A stretch of DNA of 64,000 nucleotides from Actinobacteria bacterium IMCC26077. GTDB lineage: Bacteria > Actinomycetota > Actinomycetes > Nanopelagicales > Nanopelagicaceae. Made by a program: the position numbers and the translations under genes. Of this stretch, positions 17,342-25,888 are shown piece after piece. The DNA lies in NCBI GenBank assembly GCA_002284915.1, contig CP015606.1, positions 372,001 through 436,000 on the forward strand. The letters run 5' to 3'. Below the pieces are notes generated by a model. That model was not told the origin of the DNA and searched no databases. It worked only from the letters and a program-made list of their open reading frames with translations. Position 1 is the first letter of the stretch; every line of letters begins with the position of its first letter.

Positions 17342-18328
17342 TTACCAAGCGTAATGCTCGGGGTGGGTCTTGCAGCCAGGGAAGATCTCATTGATCGCCT
17401 TGAGTTGTTCGTCACTGAGTTTAATCTCGAGTGCGCGCAACGATGCATCAAACTGTTCCATTGTTCGTGGACCAATAATTGGTGCGGTGACTGCAGGTTG
17501 GTGGAGTAGCCATGCGAGTGCGACATCGCCGGGGAGCAAGCCCCAGGTATCGCAGAGCGCTTCCCACTTCTCAACTTGTGGTCGAAGTTTTTCTAGCGTC
17601 TCAGCAGAGCGCGCTTCAAGTCGGCGCTTACCTTCCTTTACTTTCTTAATGACTCCGCCGAGCATTCCAGCGTGCAGTGGCGACCACGGCAAGATTCCGA
17701 TTCCCAGATGTTGCGCCGCAGGAATCAACTCACGCTCGATATCGCGCACGACCAAGTTGTAGAACGATTGTTCAGAGACAAGTCCCATGAAGTTGCGCTT
17801 CTCGGCTGCTTGTTGCGCTTGTACTAAGTGCCAACCAGCGAAGTTCGAACTACCAACATAAATAATTTTTCCTTGTTGGACGAGAACTTCCATCGCCTGC
17901 CAAATTTCTTCCCACGGAGTGGTTCGGTCGATGTGGTGCATTTGATAGAGATCGATGTAATCAGTTTGCATACGCTTAAGGCTCGCATCGCATGCGCGCT
18001 TGATGTTGAGTGCAGAAAGCCACTTGTTATTTGGCCAGAGTGGAATATCACCGAAACCGCTCATCTCGCCATAGAGCTTGGTGGCAAGGACAACCTTCTC
18101 GCGACGTCCGCCACCTTTTGCAAACCAACGACCCATGATCTCCTCGGTACGTCCATGTTGCGGTGCGCCGTATCGATTAGCGGTATCGAAGAAGTTCAAT
18201 CCGACATCGAGTGCGCGATCCATGATTGCGTGCGATGTGGGTTCATCTGTTTCTGGCCCAAAGTTCATGGTTCCGAGGCAGAGGCGGCTGACGGATAGGC
18301 CTGACCTGCCAAGATTCTTGTATTCCAT
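17342..18328 (-). CDS. Aldo/keto reductase
   Basis: The 328-residue NADPH-type TIM-barrel reductase has the full catalytic set: Asp and Tyr in FFDTANRYG, Lys in VLATKLYG and His in YQMHHIDR, plus GLVSEQSFYN and a late cofactor loop. The N terminus LGRSGLSVSRLCLGTM is typical of the YajO/Tas-like group. It reduces aldehydes or ketones in the cytoplasm. It is probably the first gene of a two-gene operon with the aminotransferase. Confidence 0.88.
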   Translation of the reverse strand: MEYKNLGRSGLSVSRLCLGTMNFGPETDEPTSHAIMDRALDVGLNFFDTANRYGAPQHGRTEEIMGRWFAKGGGRREKVVLATKLYGEMSGFGDIPLWPNNKWLSALNIKRACDASLKRMQTDYIDLYQMHHIDRTTPWEEIWQAMEVLVQQGKIIYVGSSNFAGWHLVQAQQAAEKRNFMGLVSEQSFYNLVVRDIERELIPAAQHLGIGILPWSPLHAGMLGGVIKKVKEGKRRLEARSAETLEKLRPQVEKWEALCDTWGLLPGDVALAWLLHQPAVTAPIIGPRTMEQFDASLRALEIKLSDEQLKAINEIFPGCKTHPEHYAW

Positions 18329-18407
18329 ACTGGCAACCTAATCGAGTAACTCCATGTGGGCAAATATCGATATGCGAATCAGCTGCCAAATGCCTACTCT
18401 TGGAGCC

Positions 18408-19988
18408 ATGCGCACCTGGCTAACCCGCGTAACAACAATTCCCGGGCTCTTTGCGCTTCTCACGTCGGGTCTCTTCTCGGTTGCCGCTCCCGCCCAAGCT
18501 TTCTCGAATTCCCGAGTAATCGACCAAGAATCCTTTGTCCTGCATGTTGATGATGTAGCCATTTGTACCAAGTACAAGTACGACTTTAGTAAGTCAACCA
18601 CTTGGGAAGTCAATGGTTACCAAACTTGTCCCTCAGAAACAATCACCACTTCCTCGCTGCCAGCAACGCTACATTTCAAGTTTCGAGTGCAATCGAAGTC
18701 AGCTGATGAATTTCAAGTTTCGAAGGCAGGTGCCTATCTTTTAACAAGGACAGGGTTCAGGCTCCCTATCTCCAAATGGAAACCAGAGCCGCTTACGAAA
18801 ATTGATGGCGCCTTCAATCCGCTCAATCAAGTTTTTTATGGCGCGATAAATTTGGTTGATGAGTTTAATTTCCGATCGGGTACCTACACCTTGTATTTTG
18901 AATTATGGAATACGGTGAGAAATTCGGAAGTGGCGGATATACCGACACCGTACAAGGTATTTACCTTCACAATCGGGCAGGGCGTCAAGCCAGTTCAAGT
19001 GGAGTGCACTGCATCTATGGCGCAATTTCCTAATACCCTTTCAAGCGCAGACGAGAATGTAAAAGCAATCAATACAAAAGTACTTGAGATTGATCAGGGC
19101 GCTCCAGGGATTGCTGAAATCCTTCGCGAATACCGAAAGATACTTCAGGAGGAAATAGGTCGAATAAATGGTACCTCGAAGGAGGCAGCGGCTACCTTTG
19201 AAACAAGACCTACCTGTCTAGACCAATATCGTTCGAATACTTCTACAATGATTAACATTGCTAACAATGCACTTTCTAATGTAGCTGCTTATGTATCTAA
19301 AGCAGAAATTCTCGAGAAGATGCAGACCGATCCATGCATGAAAGAAGCAGCGGAAGCCAAAAATAGCATCGCCAATAGTGCAGAGGTAATTGTTAACATC
19401 TCAAATGAGTTAGCGAATGATGAGGCAAAAGGTGGCGGATTAATTGATTTACGCGATGCCGCCACCCTGCAAAAACTTGAACGGTGGAGAGTTCAAATTC
19501 TTGATGAAGCGAAAATTCTTCAGGCTTGGTCAGAAAAGTTGGCAATCACATATAAGAACAACCCAACTTGTACTTCATATATTGACCTAATGTCAGAAAG
19601 CACAAGCAGGACCGCCCAGGGTGCTAGTGTAATTTCGAAAGTTATTGCATTGATTGCTAAGAGTGAGGCGCTCCAGGGGAGTAAAACCAAAAATTCGAGT
19701 TCAGAGGGAAACTTGCCCGAGAGCGAAGGGTTAGAGGAAGATCCTCAGGCTTCTCTCTCAGTCTCCTTTAATAATTCGCAGTCACGATACATAATTAAGG
19801 TGGAGAGTAATTTGCCCGAAGAGACGCTCACCATTCGAGCGACTAGAAAAGGTTCTAAATCGCTTCGATTCACAATCAATACAAATGAAGAGGGTGCAGG
19901 TGGTTTACGCACAAGAGCGAGATTAAGTGGCTATACACTAGTTTTAAGCTTTGATTCAATTAGATTAGATTCGCTCCGGGTGCGTTAA
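18408..19988 (+). CDS. Exported protein of unknown function with helical central region
   Basis: I do not recognise this 526-residue protein. ATG 18408 has TTGGAG upstream and begins a clear signal peptide (MRTWLTRVTTIPG, hydrophobic LFALLTSGLFSVA, cleavage near APAQA). The frame is open further upstream. Residues ~40-200 look like a beta-rich domain with paired Cys; ~210-450 are helical with regularly placed Cys (ECTAS, TCLDQY, PCMKEA, TCTSY) and Ser/Ala-rich segments; the last ~70 residues are again beta-rich. No membrane anchor is visible at the C terminus, so it may be secreted or bound to the wall. Confidence 0.7.
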   Translation: MRTWLTRVTTIPGLFALLTSGLFSVAAPAQAFSNSRVIDQESFVLHVDDVAICTKYKYDFSKSTTWEVNGYQTCPSETITTSSLPATLHFKFRVQSKSADEFQVSKAGAYLLTRTGFRLPISKWKPEPLTKIDGAFNPLNQVFYGAINLVDEFNFRSGTYTLYFELWNTVRNSEVADIPTPYKVFTFTIGQGVKPVQVECTASMAQFPNTLSSADENVKAINTKVLEIDQGAPGIAEILREYRKILQEEIGRINGTSKEAAATFETRPTCLDQYRSNTSTMINIANNALSNVAAYVSKAEILEKMQTDPCMKEAAEAKNSIANSAEVIVNISNELANDEAKGGGLIDLRDAATLQKLERWRVQILDEAKILQAWSEKLAITYKNNPTCTSYIDLMSESTSRTAQGASVISKVIALIAKSEALQGSKTKNSSSEGNLPESEGLEEDPQASLSVSFNNSQSRYIIKVESNLPEETLTIRATRKGSKSLRFTINTNEEGAGGLRTRARLSGYTLVLSFDSIRLDSLRVR

Positions 19989-20001
19989 GTCGTATTTCTC
20001 A

Positions 20002-21096
20002 TTACTTTTTCTTACCCATAGATATTTGACGGGGCCAATCGATGTTTACGCCTAAATGTGCGGCAACATCTAAAGCCCATCGAGGGTTTCTTAAGAAGGC
20101 GCGGGCGGCCATCACCGCATCTACTTTTCCAGATGCTACGAGCTCATTGGCAAACTCAGCTTCGTGAATTAATCCCACAGCATTCACGGGAATTCCAACT
20201 TCCTTTTTGATTGCTTCAGCAAAGGGCACCTGATATCCAGGTGCAGGGGAAATCTGTTGTTGGTCAGAGAGTCCACCACTAGATACATCGATCAAATCCA
20301 CGCCAATATGTTTGAGCACCCTTGCTAATTCAATGGATTGGGCAAGATCCCAACCACCATCAACCCAGTCTGTTGCAGATATTCGTACAAAGAGCGGCAT
20401 CGAATCGGGGATTACCCCGCGAATCGCGTTGACGATCTGAACGAGGAGCCTTGTTCTATTTTCGAGCGGGCCACCATATTCATCGGTACGGATATTGCTT
20501 AGCGGTGAGAGGAATTGATGAATCAAATATCCATGGGCTGCATGTATCTCGACGAGATCAAAGCCAGCAGCGACAGCGCGCTTGGCCGCATCCGCAAAAC
20601 CAGCAACGGTGCGCTTGATTTCATCGATACTCATCTCATGTGGCGTTGGCATCTTCCCAAAAGCAATCGCACTCGGCGCCGGAGCGCTCCACCCACCCTC
20701 CTCTACTGAAGCAAAAGGATGATCAGCGCCCGGTGGCATCGCTGAACCTTTGCGACCAGCGTGCGCTAATTGAATTCCGATTTTTGTCTTCATCTGATGC
20801 GCGAATTCAACAATTGGTTTGAGCGCATCACGTTGTTCATCGTTCCAAAGCCCAAGACAATTAATGCTGATTCGGCCTTCAGGAAGTACGCCAGTTGCTT
20901 CCATCATGATGAGCCCGGCACCACCAGTGGCAAAAGATCCGATGTGCACGTGGTGCCATGCGCGCGCAACGCCATCAAGCGGTGATGAGTATTGACACAT
21001 CGGGCTGACCCATAAGCGATTTGCGAAAGTAACGCCGCGAAGTGTGAGCGGAGTAAAGAGTGGAACGTTTTCGCGAGAAGAATGTGTGTCAGTCAT
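20002..21096 (-). CDS. Old yellow enzyme family NADH:flavin oxidoreductase (YqjM-like)
   Basis: This 364-residue FMN TIM-barrel enzyme has NRLWVSPMCQYSS with the Cys that marks the YqjM/thermophilic-like OYE class, IGIQLAHAGRKG, the active-site pair in IHAAHGYLIHQF and RISATDW. It reduces activated C=C bonds of enones with NAD(P)H. It lies directly upstream (in window order) of three tRNA genes on the same strand, transcribed away from them. The length fits the family. Confidence 0.9.
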   Translation of the reverse strand: MTDTHSSRENVPLFTPLTLRGVTFANRLWVSPMCQYSSPLDGVARAWHHVHIGSFATGGAGLIMMEATGVLPEGRISINCLGLWNDEQRDALKPIVEFAHQMKTKIGIQLAHAGRKGSAMPPGADHPFASVEEGGWSAPAPSAIAFGKMPTPHEMSIDEIKRTVAGFADAAKRAVAAGFDLVEIHAAHGYLIHQFLSPLSNIRTDEYGGPLENRTRLLVQIVNAIRGVIPDSMPLFVRISATDWVDGGWDLAQSIELARVLKHIGVDLIDVSSGGLSDQQQISPAPGYQVPFAEAIKKEVGIPVNAVGLIHEAEFANELVASGKVDAVMAARAFLRNPRWALDVAAHLGVNIDWPRQISMGKKK

Positions 21097-21100
21097 AACG

Positions 21101-21174
21101 TGGCTGGGGACGGGATCGAACCGTCGACCTCACGATTTTCAGTCGCGCGCTCGTACCAACTGAGCTACCCAGCC
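21101..21174 (-). tRNA. tRNA-Phe (GAA)
   Basis: On the minus strand the 74-nt sequence folds into a cloverleaf: acceptor GGCTGGG with CCCAGCC plus discriminator A, a D arm with AGCTCAGTTGG, anticodon loop CTGAAAA giving GAA, and a T arm with GGTTCGATCC. No CCA is encoded. Confidence 0.95.
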
Positions 21175-21193
21175 TCATGAAAAAAATCCCTCG

Positions 21194-21267
21194 CGACCCA
21201 GACGGGACTTGAACCCGCGACCTCCGCCGTGACAGGGCGGCGCGCTAACCAACTGCGCTACTGGGCC
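21194..21267 (-). tRNA. tRNA-Asp (GTC)
   Basis: The minus-strand 74-nt cloverleaf has acceptor GGCCCAG with CTGGGTC plus discriminator G, anticodon loop CTGTCAC giving GTC, and T arm GGGTTCAAGTCCC. It is the middle gene of a Glu-Asp-Phe cluster, an order often found in actinobacteria. Confidence 0.95.
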
Positions 21268-21308
21268 ATTCTCATCTCACGCAAAGAGCGAGTAGAGAAG
21301 GTCTTGCG

Positions 21309-21381
21309 TGCCCCCAACGGGGTTCGAACCCGTGTTACCGCCGTGAAAGGGCGATGTCCTAGGCCACTAGACGATGGGGAC
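21309..21381 (-). tRNA. tRNA-Glu (TTC)
   Basis: The minus-strand 73-nt cloverleaf has acceptor GTCCCCA with TGGGGGC plus discriminator A, anticodon loop CTTTCAC giving TTC, and T arm CGGGTTCGAACCCCG. It is the first gene of the tRNA cluster in transcription order. Confidence 0.95.
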
Positions 21382-21457
21382 GTTCCGTTGTGGAGAGGCT
21401 AAGCGTAATGCCTGGGGCGAAGCCCTCCAAACCAGGTGCGGGGTAGCTCGCGAGCAA

Positions 21458-22381
21458 CTACCGCTCATTCCGGAAGGCCCAGAGGCTCCCGCCGATAAGA
21501 ATCAGCCCGCCAACAAGGAGGGCAAGGGCAGCGCCGAGCGCACCGTTGAAGGTATCGATAATAAAGGTGCCAACACCGACCGTCGCGATGATCAGCGCGC
21601 CAATTAAGAGCGGCCACCTGCGCGTCTGCAAGTAGAGCCAGATGCCCAATGTGGAGGTGACGGCAGCGACGAGGTAAGAGATGAGATTCATATCTTGAAT
21701 CTGCAGATACTGCGCACATATGAAATAGGTGCCCATCACCAGCGAGTAACCCCAGTAATCCTCCTGCAAGGTCAACCGCACCGTGAGCCAGAGCCAGATC
21801 GAAGCGAGCGCCAACCAAGCAAGCAAGAGTGGGTACTCCATTTGCGAATTAAAGATTTGTTCATGTGCCGCCACAATCGTGGCGAAGAGCGCAACATAGA
21901 GCGCGATATGACCCACCGGTGTCTGTACTCGCAAATATCCAACTAATGCCACGATAGAACCAGCAAGAAATGCGAGTGAGTAGGGACCATCGTTACCAAA
22001 GAGCGTGCCAATTGCAGCAGTTGTCGCTAATGCGCTCGCCGGAAAAAGTAACCCGGCAACGCGACGTTGTGCATCTTTGGCATAGTTCAAACGATAGGCA
22101 AGTAGCGCAAGGAGAATTGCGCTAGCCGCGAATATCGAAACCTGACCGGCTTTCGTTAACCGATCCCATTGTGAGTTAAGGAGAATCGCAGCAGCGATAG
22201 CGGTAAACGCTCCGCCGAGATATCCGCCGATTTCGGCAAGTATGGAACGTCGTGAATCCCGCTCGTTACTACGTGCAGGTTCTTCACTACTACTACGCTC
22301 GCGAATCTCCTGAGCAAGTTCAGCGGTTAGCTTGCCTTCGTTAATAAGTGCTTCAAGAGTCCGATCTAACTTATCGCTCAC
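21458..22381 (-). CDS. Multispanning membrane protein, DUF2157-like
   Basis: The 307-residue protein starts with a charged helix (LDRTLEALINEGKLTAEL, the short N-terminal SHOCT/DUF2157-like helix) and a linker, followed by eight or nine hydrophobic segments from about residue 48 to the C terminus. No enzyme motif is visible. The DUF2157-like assignment is by general pattern. The start codon overlaps the stop of the SIMPL gene by four bases, so the two membrane or exported proteins are coupled. Confidence 0.7.
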   Translation of the reverse strand: MSDKLDRTLEALINEGKLTAELAQEIRERSSSEEPARSNERDSRRSILAEIGGYLGGAFTAIAAAILLNSQWDRLTKAGQVSIFAASAILLALLAYRLNYAKDAQRRVAGLLFPASALATTAAIGTLFGNDGPYSLAFLAGSIVALVGYLRVQTPVGHIALYVALFATIVAAHEQIFNSQMEYPLLLAWLALASIWLWLTVRLTLQEDYWGYSLVMGTYFICAQYLQIQDMNLISYLVAAVTSTLGIWLYLQTRRWPLLIGALIIATVGVGTFIIDTFNGALGAALALLVGGLILIGGSLWAFRNER

Positions 22382-23103
22382 TTAATCGCCCAGCGCACAT
22401 CAACGGTGACGGTGACATCTTGCTCACCAAGGTCAATCTCGGTAGGAGCAGCAGCTGCCGAATCGGCGCTGGCTTTAGCCATCGCATAGATCGGCGGGTT
22501 GTAATTGGAGGAGGTCTCGCTCACCCAGAGAATCTTTCCTAGAGTGAAATCAAAGAGCTTGGCGTATGCAGTGGCTTTCTTCTTTGCCTTCGCAACTGCT
22601 TTTTCACGTGCAGCATCTTGAGCGTCGTCAATGTCGAGAACGATTGGGGTAACGCCAGTAACTTGAATGTTATCTCCAGCGGCATCGACCGCTGCATCGA
22701 TGATCGCACCAGCGTTCGTCTCATCACGAATTAACACAGTAAAGCTCTGGCTCGCGCGATATCCCTTGAGCTCCTGACCTTTCTCTTGGGTCCAGGTGTA
22801 CTCGGGATAGATGGTGAGATTCTGCGATTGAATATCTTTGGTCGCGACCTTCTTCTCGCGCAACGCAGCGCGGAATGCAGCAGCGCTCGTGCTCACCGCT
22901 TTCGAGGCGGCCGAATTGGTGCTCGCGACGAAGGAGATCACGGCATTGAGCCGAACGGTATCGGGCGTGACCTTCACAGTTCCGGTCCCTTGCACACTCA
23001 CACCGGAGGTCGCAGCGGATGCGCTCTGCGCCCCGATGCCCAGCGGAACGAGGGCAAGTGCAGCGGCAAGGACGGTTGCTGGGATAAATCGTTTGGTCAT
23101 CAT
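22378..23103 (-). CDS. Exported SIMPL (DUF541) domain protein
   Basis: From ATG 23103 the protein has 241 residues, with AGGATG upstream as ribosome-binding site. It has a signal peptide (MMTKRFIPATVLAAALALVP, cleavage near SASA) followed by the SIMPL/DUF541 domain: VSVQGTGTVKVTPDTVRL, then SQNLTIYPEYTW, GYRASQSFTV and the AREKAVAKAKKKA helix. Such proteins are periplasmic or extracellular and form oligomers; their function is poorly known. An upstream in-frame start at 23151 is possible but would precede the signal peptide by 16 residues. Confidence 0.85.
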   Translation of the reverse strand: MMTKRFIPATVLAAALALVPLGIGAQSASAATSGVSVQGTGTVKVTPDTVRLNAVISFVASTNSAASKAVSTSAAAFRAALREKKVATKDIQSQNLTIYPEYTWTQEKGQELKGYRASQSFTVLIRDETNAGAIIDAAVDAAGDNIQVTGVTPIVLDIDDAQDAAREKAVAKAKKKATAYAKLFDFTLGKILWVSETSSNYNPPIYAMAKASADSAAAAPTEIDLGEQDVTVTVDVRWAIK

Positions 23104-23158
23104 GGGTTCATCCTCCCGCACTTTCCTTAAAGTTTCCTCATAGTGCGACAATATATAT

Positions 23159-24130
23159 ATGTGTGCTCAACGGGTGGTTCTCTCGAATTGCTCCACTGAT
23201 GCCTTGACTAGCGCAGCCGAGAAACTTCGAGCTGGGGGATTGGTGGCCTTCCCGACTGAGACGGTTTATGGCCTCGGCGCTGATGCGACAAATCCGGCAG
23301 CGGTAGCGCAGATTTATGACGTGAAAGGTCGACCACAGGATCATCCGGTAATTGTTCATCTGGCAGATATCAATCAACTCGATGAATGGGTAGCGGAGAT
23401 TCCCGAGTATGCAATCGCGCTAGCGCGCGCGTTCTGGCCAGGCCCGATGACGTTGATTTTGCCGCGGAGTGAGAAAGTTGGCGATTTCATCACCGGCGGT
23501 CAAGCAAGCGTGGGCATTCGCATTCCCAATAATCCCCTCGCACTTCAACTCTTAATGCTTGCCGGTGTTGGCGTAGCGGCGCCGAGCGCTAATCGTTTCG
23601 GTGCAATTTCACCAACGAGTGCGCTCGCCGTGCAAGAAGAGATCGGCGCTTTTCTCAATCCTGATACTGATGTGATTCTCGATGGTGGTTCTTCTGATGT
23701 TGGCGTGGAATCGACGATCATCGAGTGCTTGGGGGATGCGCCAAAGATTTTGCGTCCGGGTGCGGTCACGAAAGAGATGATTGAAGAAGTAACCGGGTTA
23801 GCGGTCGATGAAAGCTCTTCTAGCGTGCGAGCATCGGGCACGCTCGAGCAGCATTACGCCCCTCGAGCAAAGGTCTTCTTACTCGATTCTGAGAATCCGG
23901 TCATTGCATGTATCGCCGGAGTGGGGTTTATCGCACTGGAAAAGTTCCCAACGCCCGATGGCGCAATTCGTCTAGCTAAGCCTGCGAATAGCGATGAATA
24001 TGCGCGCGTTCTTTATGACGCACTTCGCGAGGGCGATCGGAAAAACCTTCCTGCAATCTACGTCGTGCCTCCTGCAGGTACTGGGGTAGCAGTTGCAATT
24101 CGCGACCGTTTAAAACGCGCAAGCTCCTAG
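23159..24130 (+). CDS. L-threonylcarbamoyladenylate synthase, Sua5 type
   Basis: The 323-residue protein has the YrdC/TsaC domain (FPTETVYGLGADATN near residue 33, KGRPQDHPVIVH, then APSANRFGAISPT) followed by a linker with SGTLEQHYAPRA and the C-terminal Sua5 domain. It makes threonylcarbamoyl-AMP from Thr, bicarbonate and ATP for t6A modification of ANN-decoding tRNAs. The ATG sits at the end of an (AT) run and has no Shine-Dalgarno sequence. The gene diverges from the SIMPL gene with only 55 bases between start codons. Confidence 0.92.
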   Translation: MCAQRVVLSNCSTDALTSAAEKLRAGGLVAFPTETVYGLGADATNPAAVAQIYDVKGRPQDHPVIVHLADINQLDEWVAEIPEYAIALARAFWPGPMTLILPRSEKVGDFITGGQASVGIRIPNNPLALQLLMLAGVGVAAPSANRFGAISPTSALAVQEEIGAFLNPDTDVILDGGSSDVGVESTIIECLGDAPKILRPGAVTKEMIEEVTGLAVDESSSSVRASGTLEQHYAPRAKVFLLDSENPVIACIAGVGFIALEKFPTPDGAIRLAKPANSDEYARVLYDALREGDRKNLPAIYVVPPAGTGVAVAIRDRLKRASS

Positions 24131-24162
24131 GGCGGTTCGCTCCAAGTTTTCTCAGGTTTCTC

Positions 24163-24177
24163 GATAATAATTGGGGC
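24163..24177 (+). promoter_or_regulatory. Candidate leaderless promoter of the Ig-like repeat protein
   Basis: GATAAT at 24163-24168 is a good -10 hexamer and lies nine bases before the ATG at 24178. No Shine-Dalgarno sequence fits between them. Transcription would start at or within a few bases of the start codon. Confidence 0.45.
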
Positions 24178-25875
24178 ATGCGTCGACAGAGAGTTGCCCC
24201 AATTTTCACCTTCCTGCTCTCCTCGATCCTGATTTTCTCAGCGCTCCCGGCGTCAGCAACTGGGCCAACTGCAACAAGCGTGCCGACAATTTCCGGAACC
24301 TTGGCGGTAGGGCAGACGCTCACTACCTCGCCCGGTGTTTGGACTCCGGCTCCCGCCAGTTACACCTACCAATGGTGGAGTTGTAGTAGCCAAGTTTTGA
24401 GTACCTGTTCGATCATCAGTGGTGCAACAAACGCAACGTATACATTGACAAATTCTGATGGTGGAAATTATTTCTACGCACAAGTCACTGCGTTGAGCGC
24501 TGGCGGTGGTACTACTGCTAATAGTGCGATTAGCGGAAGAGTATTAACGCAACCAACGGTTGTCGTCGCGCCCACCATTACTGGATCTGTCCTTGTTGGC
24601 ACCACGCTAACGTTGAGTAGTGGAACCTGGAGCGGTGCCACCTCACCGGCGTTTTCGTATCAGTGGCAGAAGTGTTCTTCAACTGACGTATCAACCTGTA
24701 CAAATATCTCAGGAGCAACCTCTACTGGATTTACAGTCACCTCTGCCGAAGTAGGTTCCTACTTACGAGGCCAGGTATCGGTAGCGGCAAATGCATTTAA
24801 TCTTGCTGGTTCGACTTTCTCGGGTCTAACAAGTCAGATTTCATCAGAGCCAATTACCCTCTCATTACCAGCCATCACTGGATTGATCGCAGCTGATGAA
24901 GTGTTAACTGCGACGCGAGGGACTTTCGCGGCATTCCCGCTCCCTACTTTCACGCAACAATGGCAGGTTTGCACTTCTACCGACATCACAACGTGCGCGC
25001 CGATTGATGGTGCGACGGGGTTGACTTATACTGTCAAAGAAAGTGATGTGGGCAAGTATTTCCGAATCATGGTCACCGCTTCTAATAACCTCGGTGTAAA
25101 GGGTTCGCCAAGTGCGTTGACCACCGTCGCAGTGAAAACTGCTTTACCTGCCAACACCCTCGCTCCGGCAATCACTGGTTCACCCGTGGATCGCCAGACG
25201 CTCACACTTACCTTAGGCACGTGGAGCGGCGTGCCCACCCCAACAACTGCGGCGCAATGGCAACTCTGCACTGATGCCGCAGGCGCAAATTGCTCTGATA
25301 TCTCTGGAGCAACGAACGCTACGTTGAAATTAACCTTTGCAGATCTCGGAAAATACTTCCGCGCAAAGGTCACTGCGACTAATCGAATCGGAGTGGTTTC
25401 AGCGAACTCCAATCTCCTTGGCCCGGTTGTCGCCGCGACCAAACTTGATCGCGCACCATCGACATTTGGATTTTTACAAGTAGGTCAAGAGTGGATTGCA
25501 ACTCCAGGTATCTGGAGCGGGGCGCTCGCGCCAACATATTCCTATCAGTGGCAACGATGTGCCGACGAAAAGGGAGCAACCTGCACTGATATCGCAGGCG
25601 CTACGAAGAAGGAGTACACCATTCAGGGTGCGGATAAAGGGTTTTATATCCGTGTAAAGAATTGGATTGCCGATCAAACGCTCCCTGCATATAGCGAGAT
25701 CCTCGCAGTGAAGATCGCTGCTAAACCAGAATTGCCGAAGGTTGAAGAAACGGCAGAACCTTCGGCGAAACCCGCCCCTGCAAAGCGCATCACCATTACC
25801 TGCGTAAAGGGTAAGACGACAAAGCGGGTCACCGCCGCTAACCCAAAGTGCCCCACCGGTTTTAAGAAAAAGTAG
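24178..25875 (+). CDS. Exported five-repeat Ig-like protein with Cys-containing C-terminal tag
   Basis: The 565-residue protein has a signal peptide (MRRQRVAPIFTFLLSSILIF, cleavage near ASA-TG) and five repeats of about 90 residues. Each repeat has the pattern P.ITG....G.TLT...G.W, then YQW..C, a second Cys, ISGAT...Y.L/V....GKYFR..V. The Cys pair in each repeat could form a disulfide. After a Pro/Ala/Glu linker the protein ends in a 26-residue tag with CVKGK and KCPTGFKKK, shared with the proteins at 25889 and 63118. It is probably a cell-surface adhesin or structural protein. The ATG lies nine bases behind a -10 box. Confidence 0.82.
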   Translation: MRRQRVAPIFTFLLSSILIFSALPASATGPTATSVPTISGTLAVGQTLTTSPGVWTPAPASYTYQWWSCSSQVLSTCSIISGATNATYTLTNSDGGNYFYAQVTALSAGGGTTANSAISGRVLTQPTVVVAPTITGSVLVGTTLTLSSGTWSGATSPAFSYQWQKCSSTDVSTCTNISGATSTGFTVTSAEVGSYLRGQVSVAANAFNLAGSTFSGLTSQISSEPITLSLPAITGLIAADEVLTATRGTFAAFPLPTFTQQWQVCTSTDITTCAPIDGATGLTYTVKESDVGKYFRIMVTASNNLGVKGSPSALTTVAVKTALPANTLAPAITGSPVDRQTLTLTLGTWSGVPTPTTAAQWQLCTDAAGANCSDISGATNATLKLTFADLGKYFRAKVTATNRIGVVSANSNLLGPVVAATKLDRAPSTFGFLQVGQEWIATPGIWSGALAPTYSYQWQRCADEKGATCTDIAGATKKEYTIQGADKGFYIRVKNWIADQTLPAYSEILAVKIAAKPELPKVEETAEPSAKPAPAKRITITCVKGKTTKRVTAANPKCPTGFKKK

Positions 25876-25888
25876 TAAATTCCCTGCC

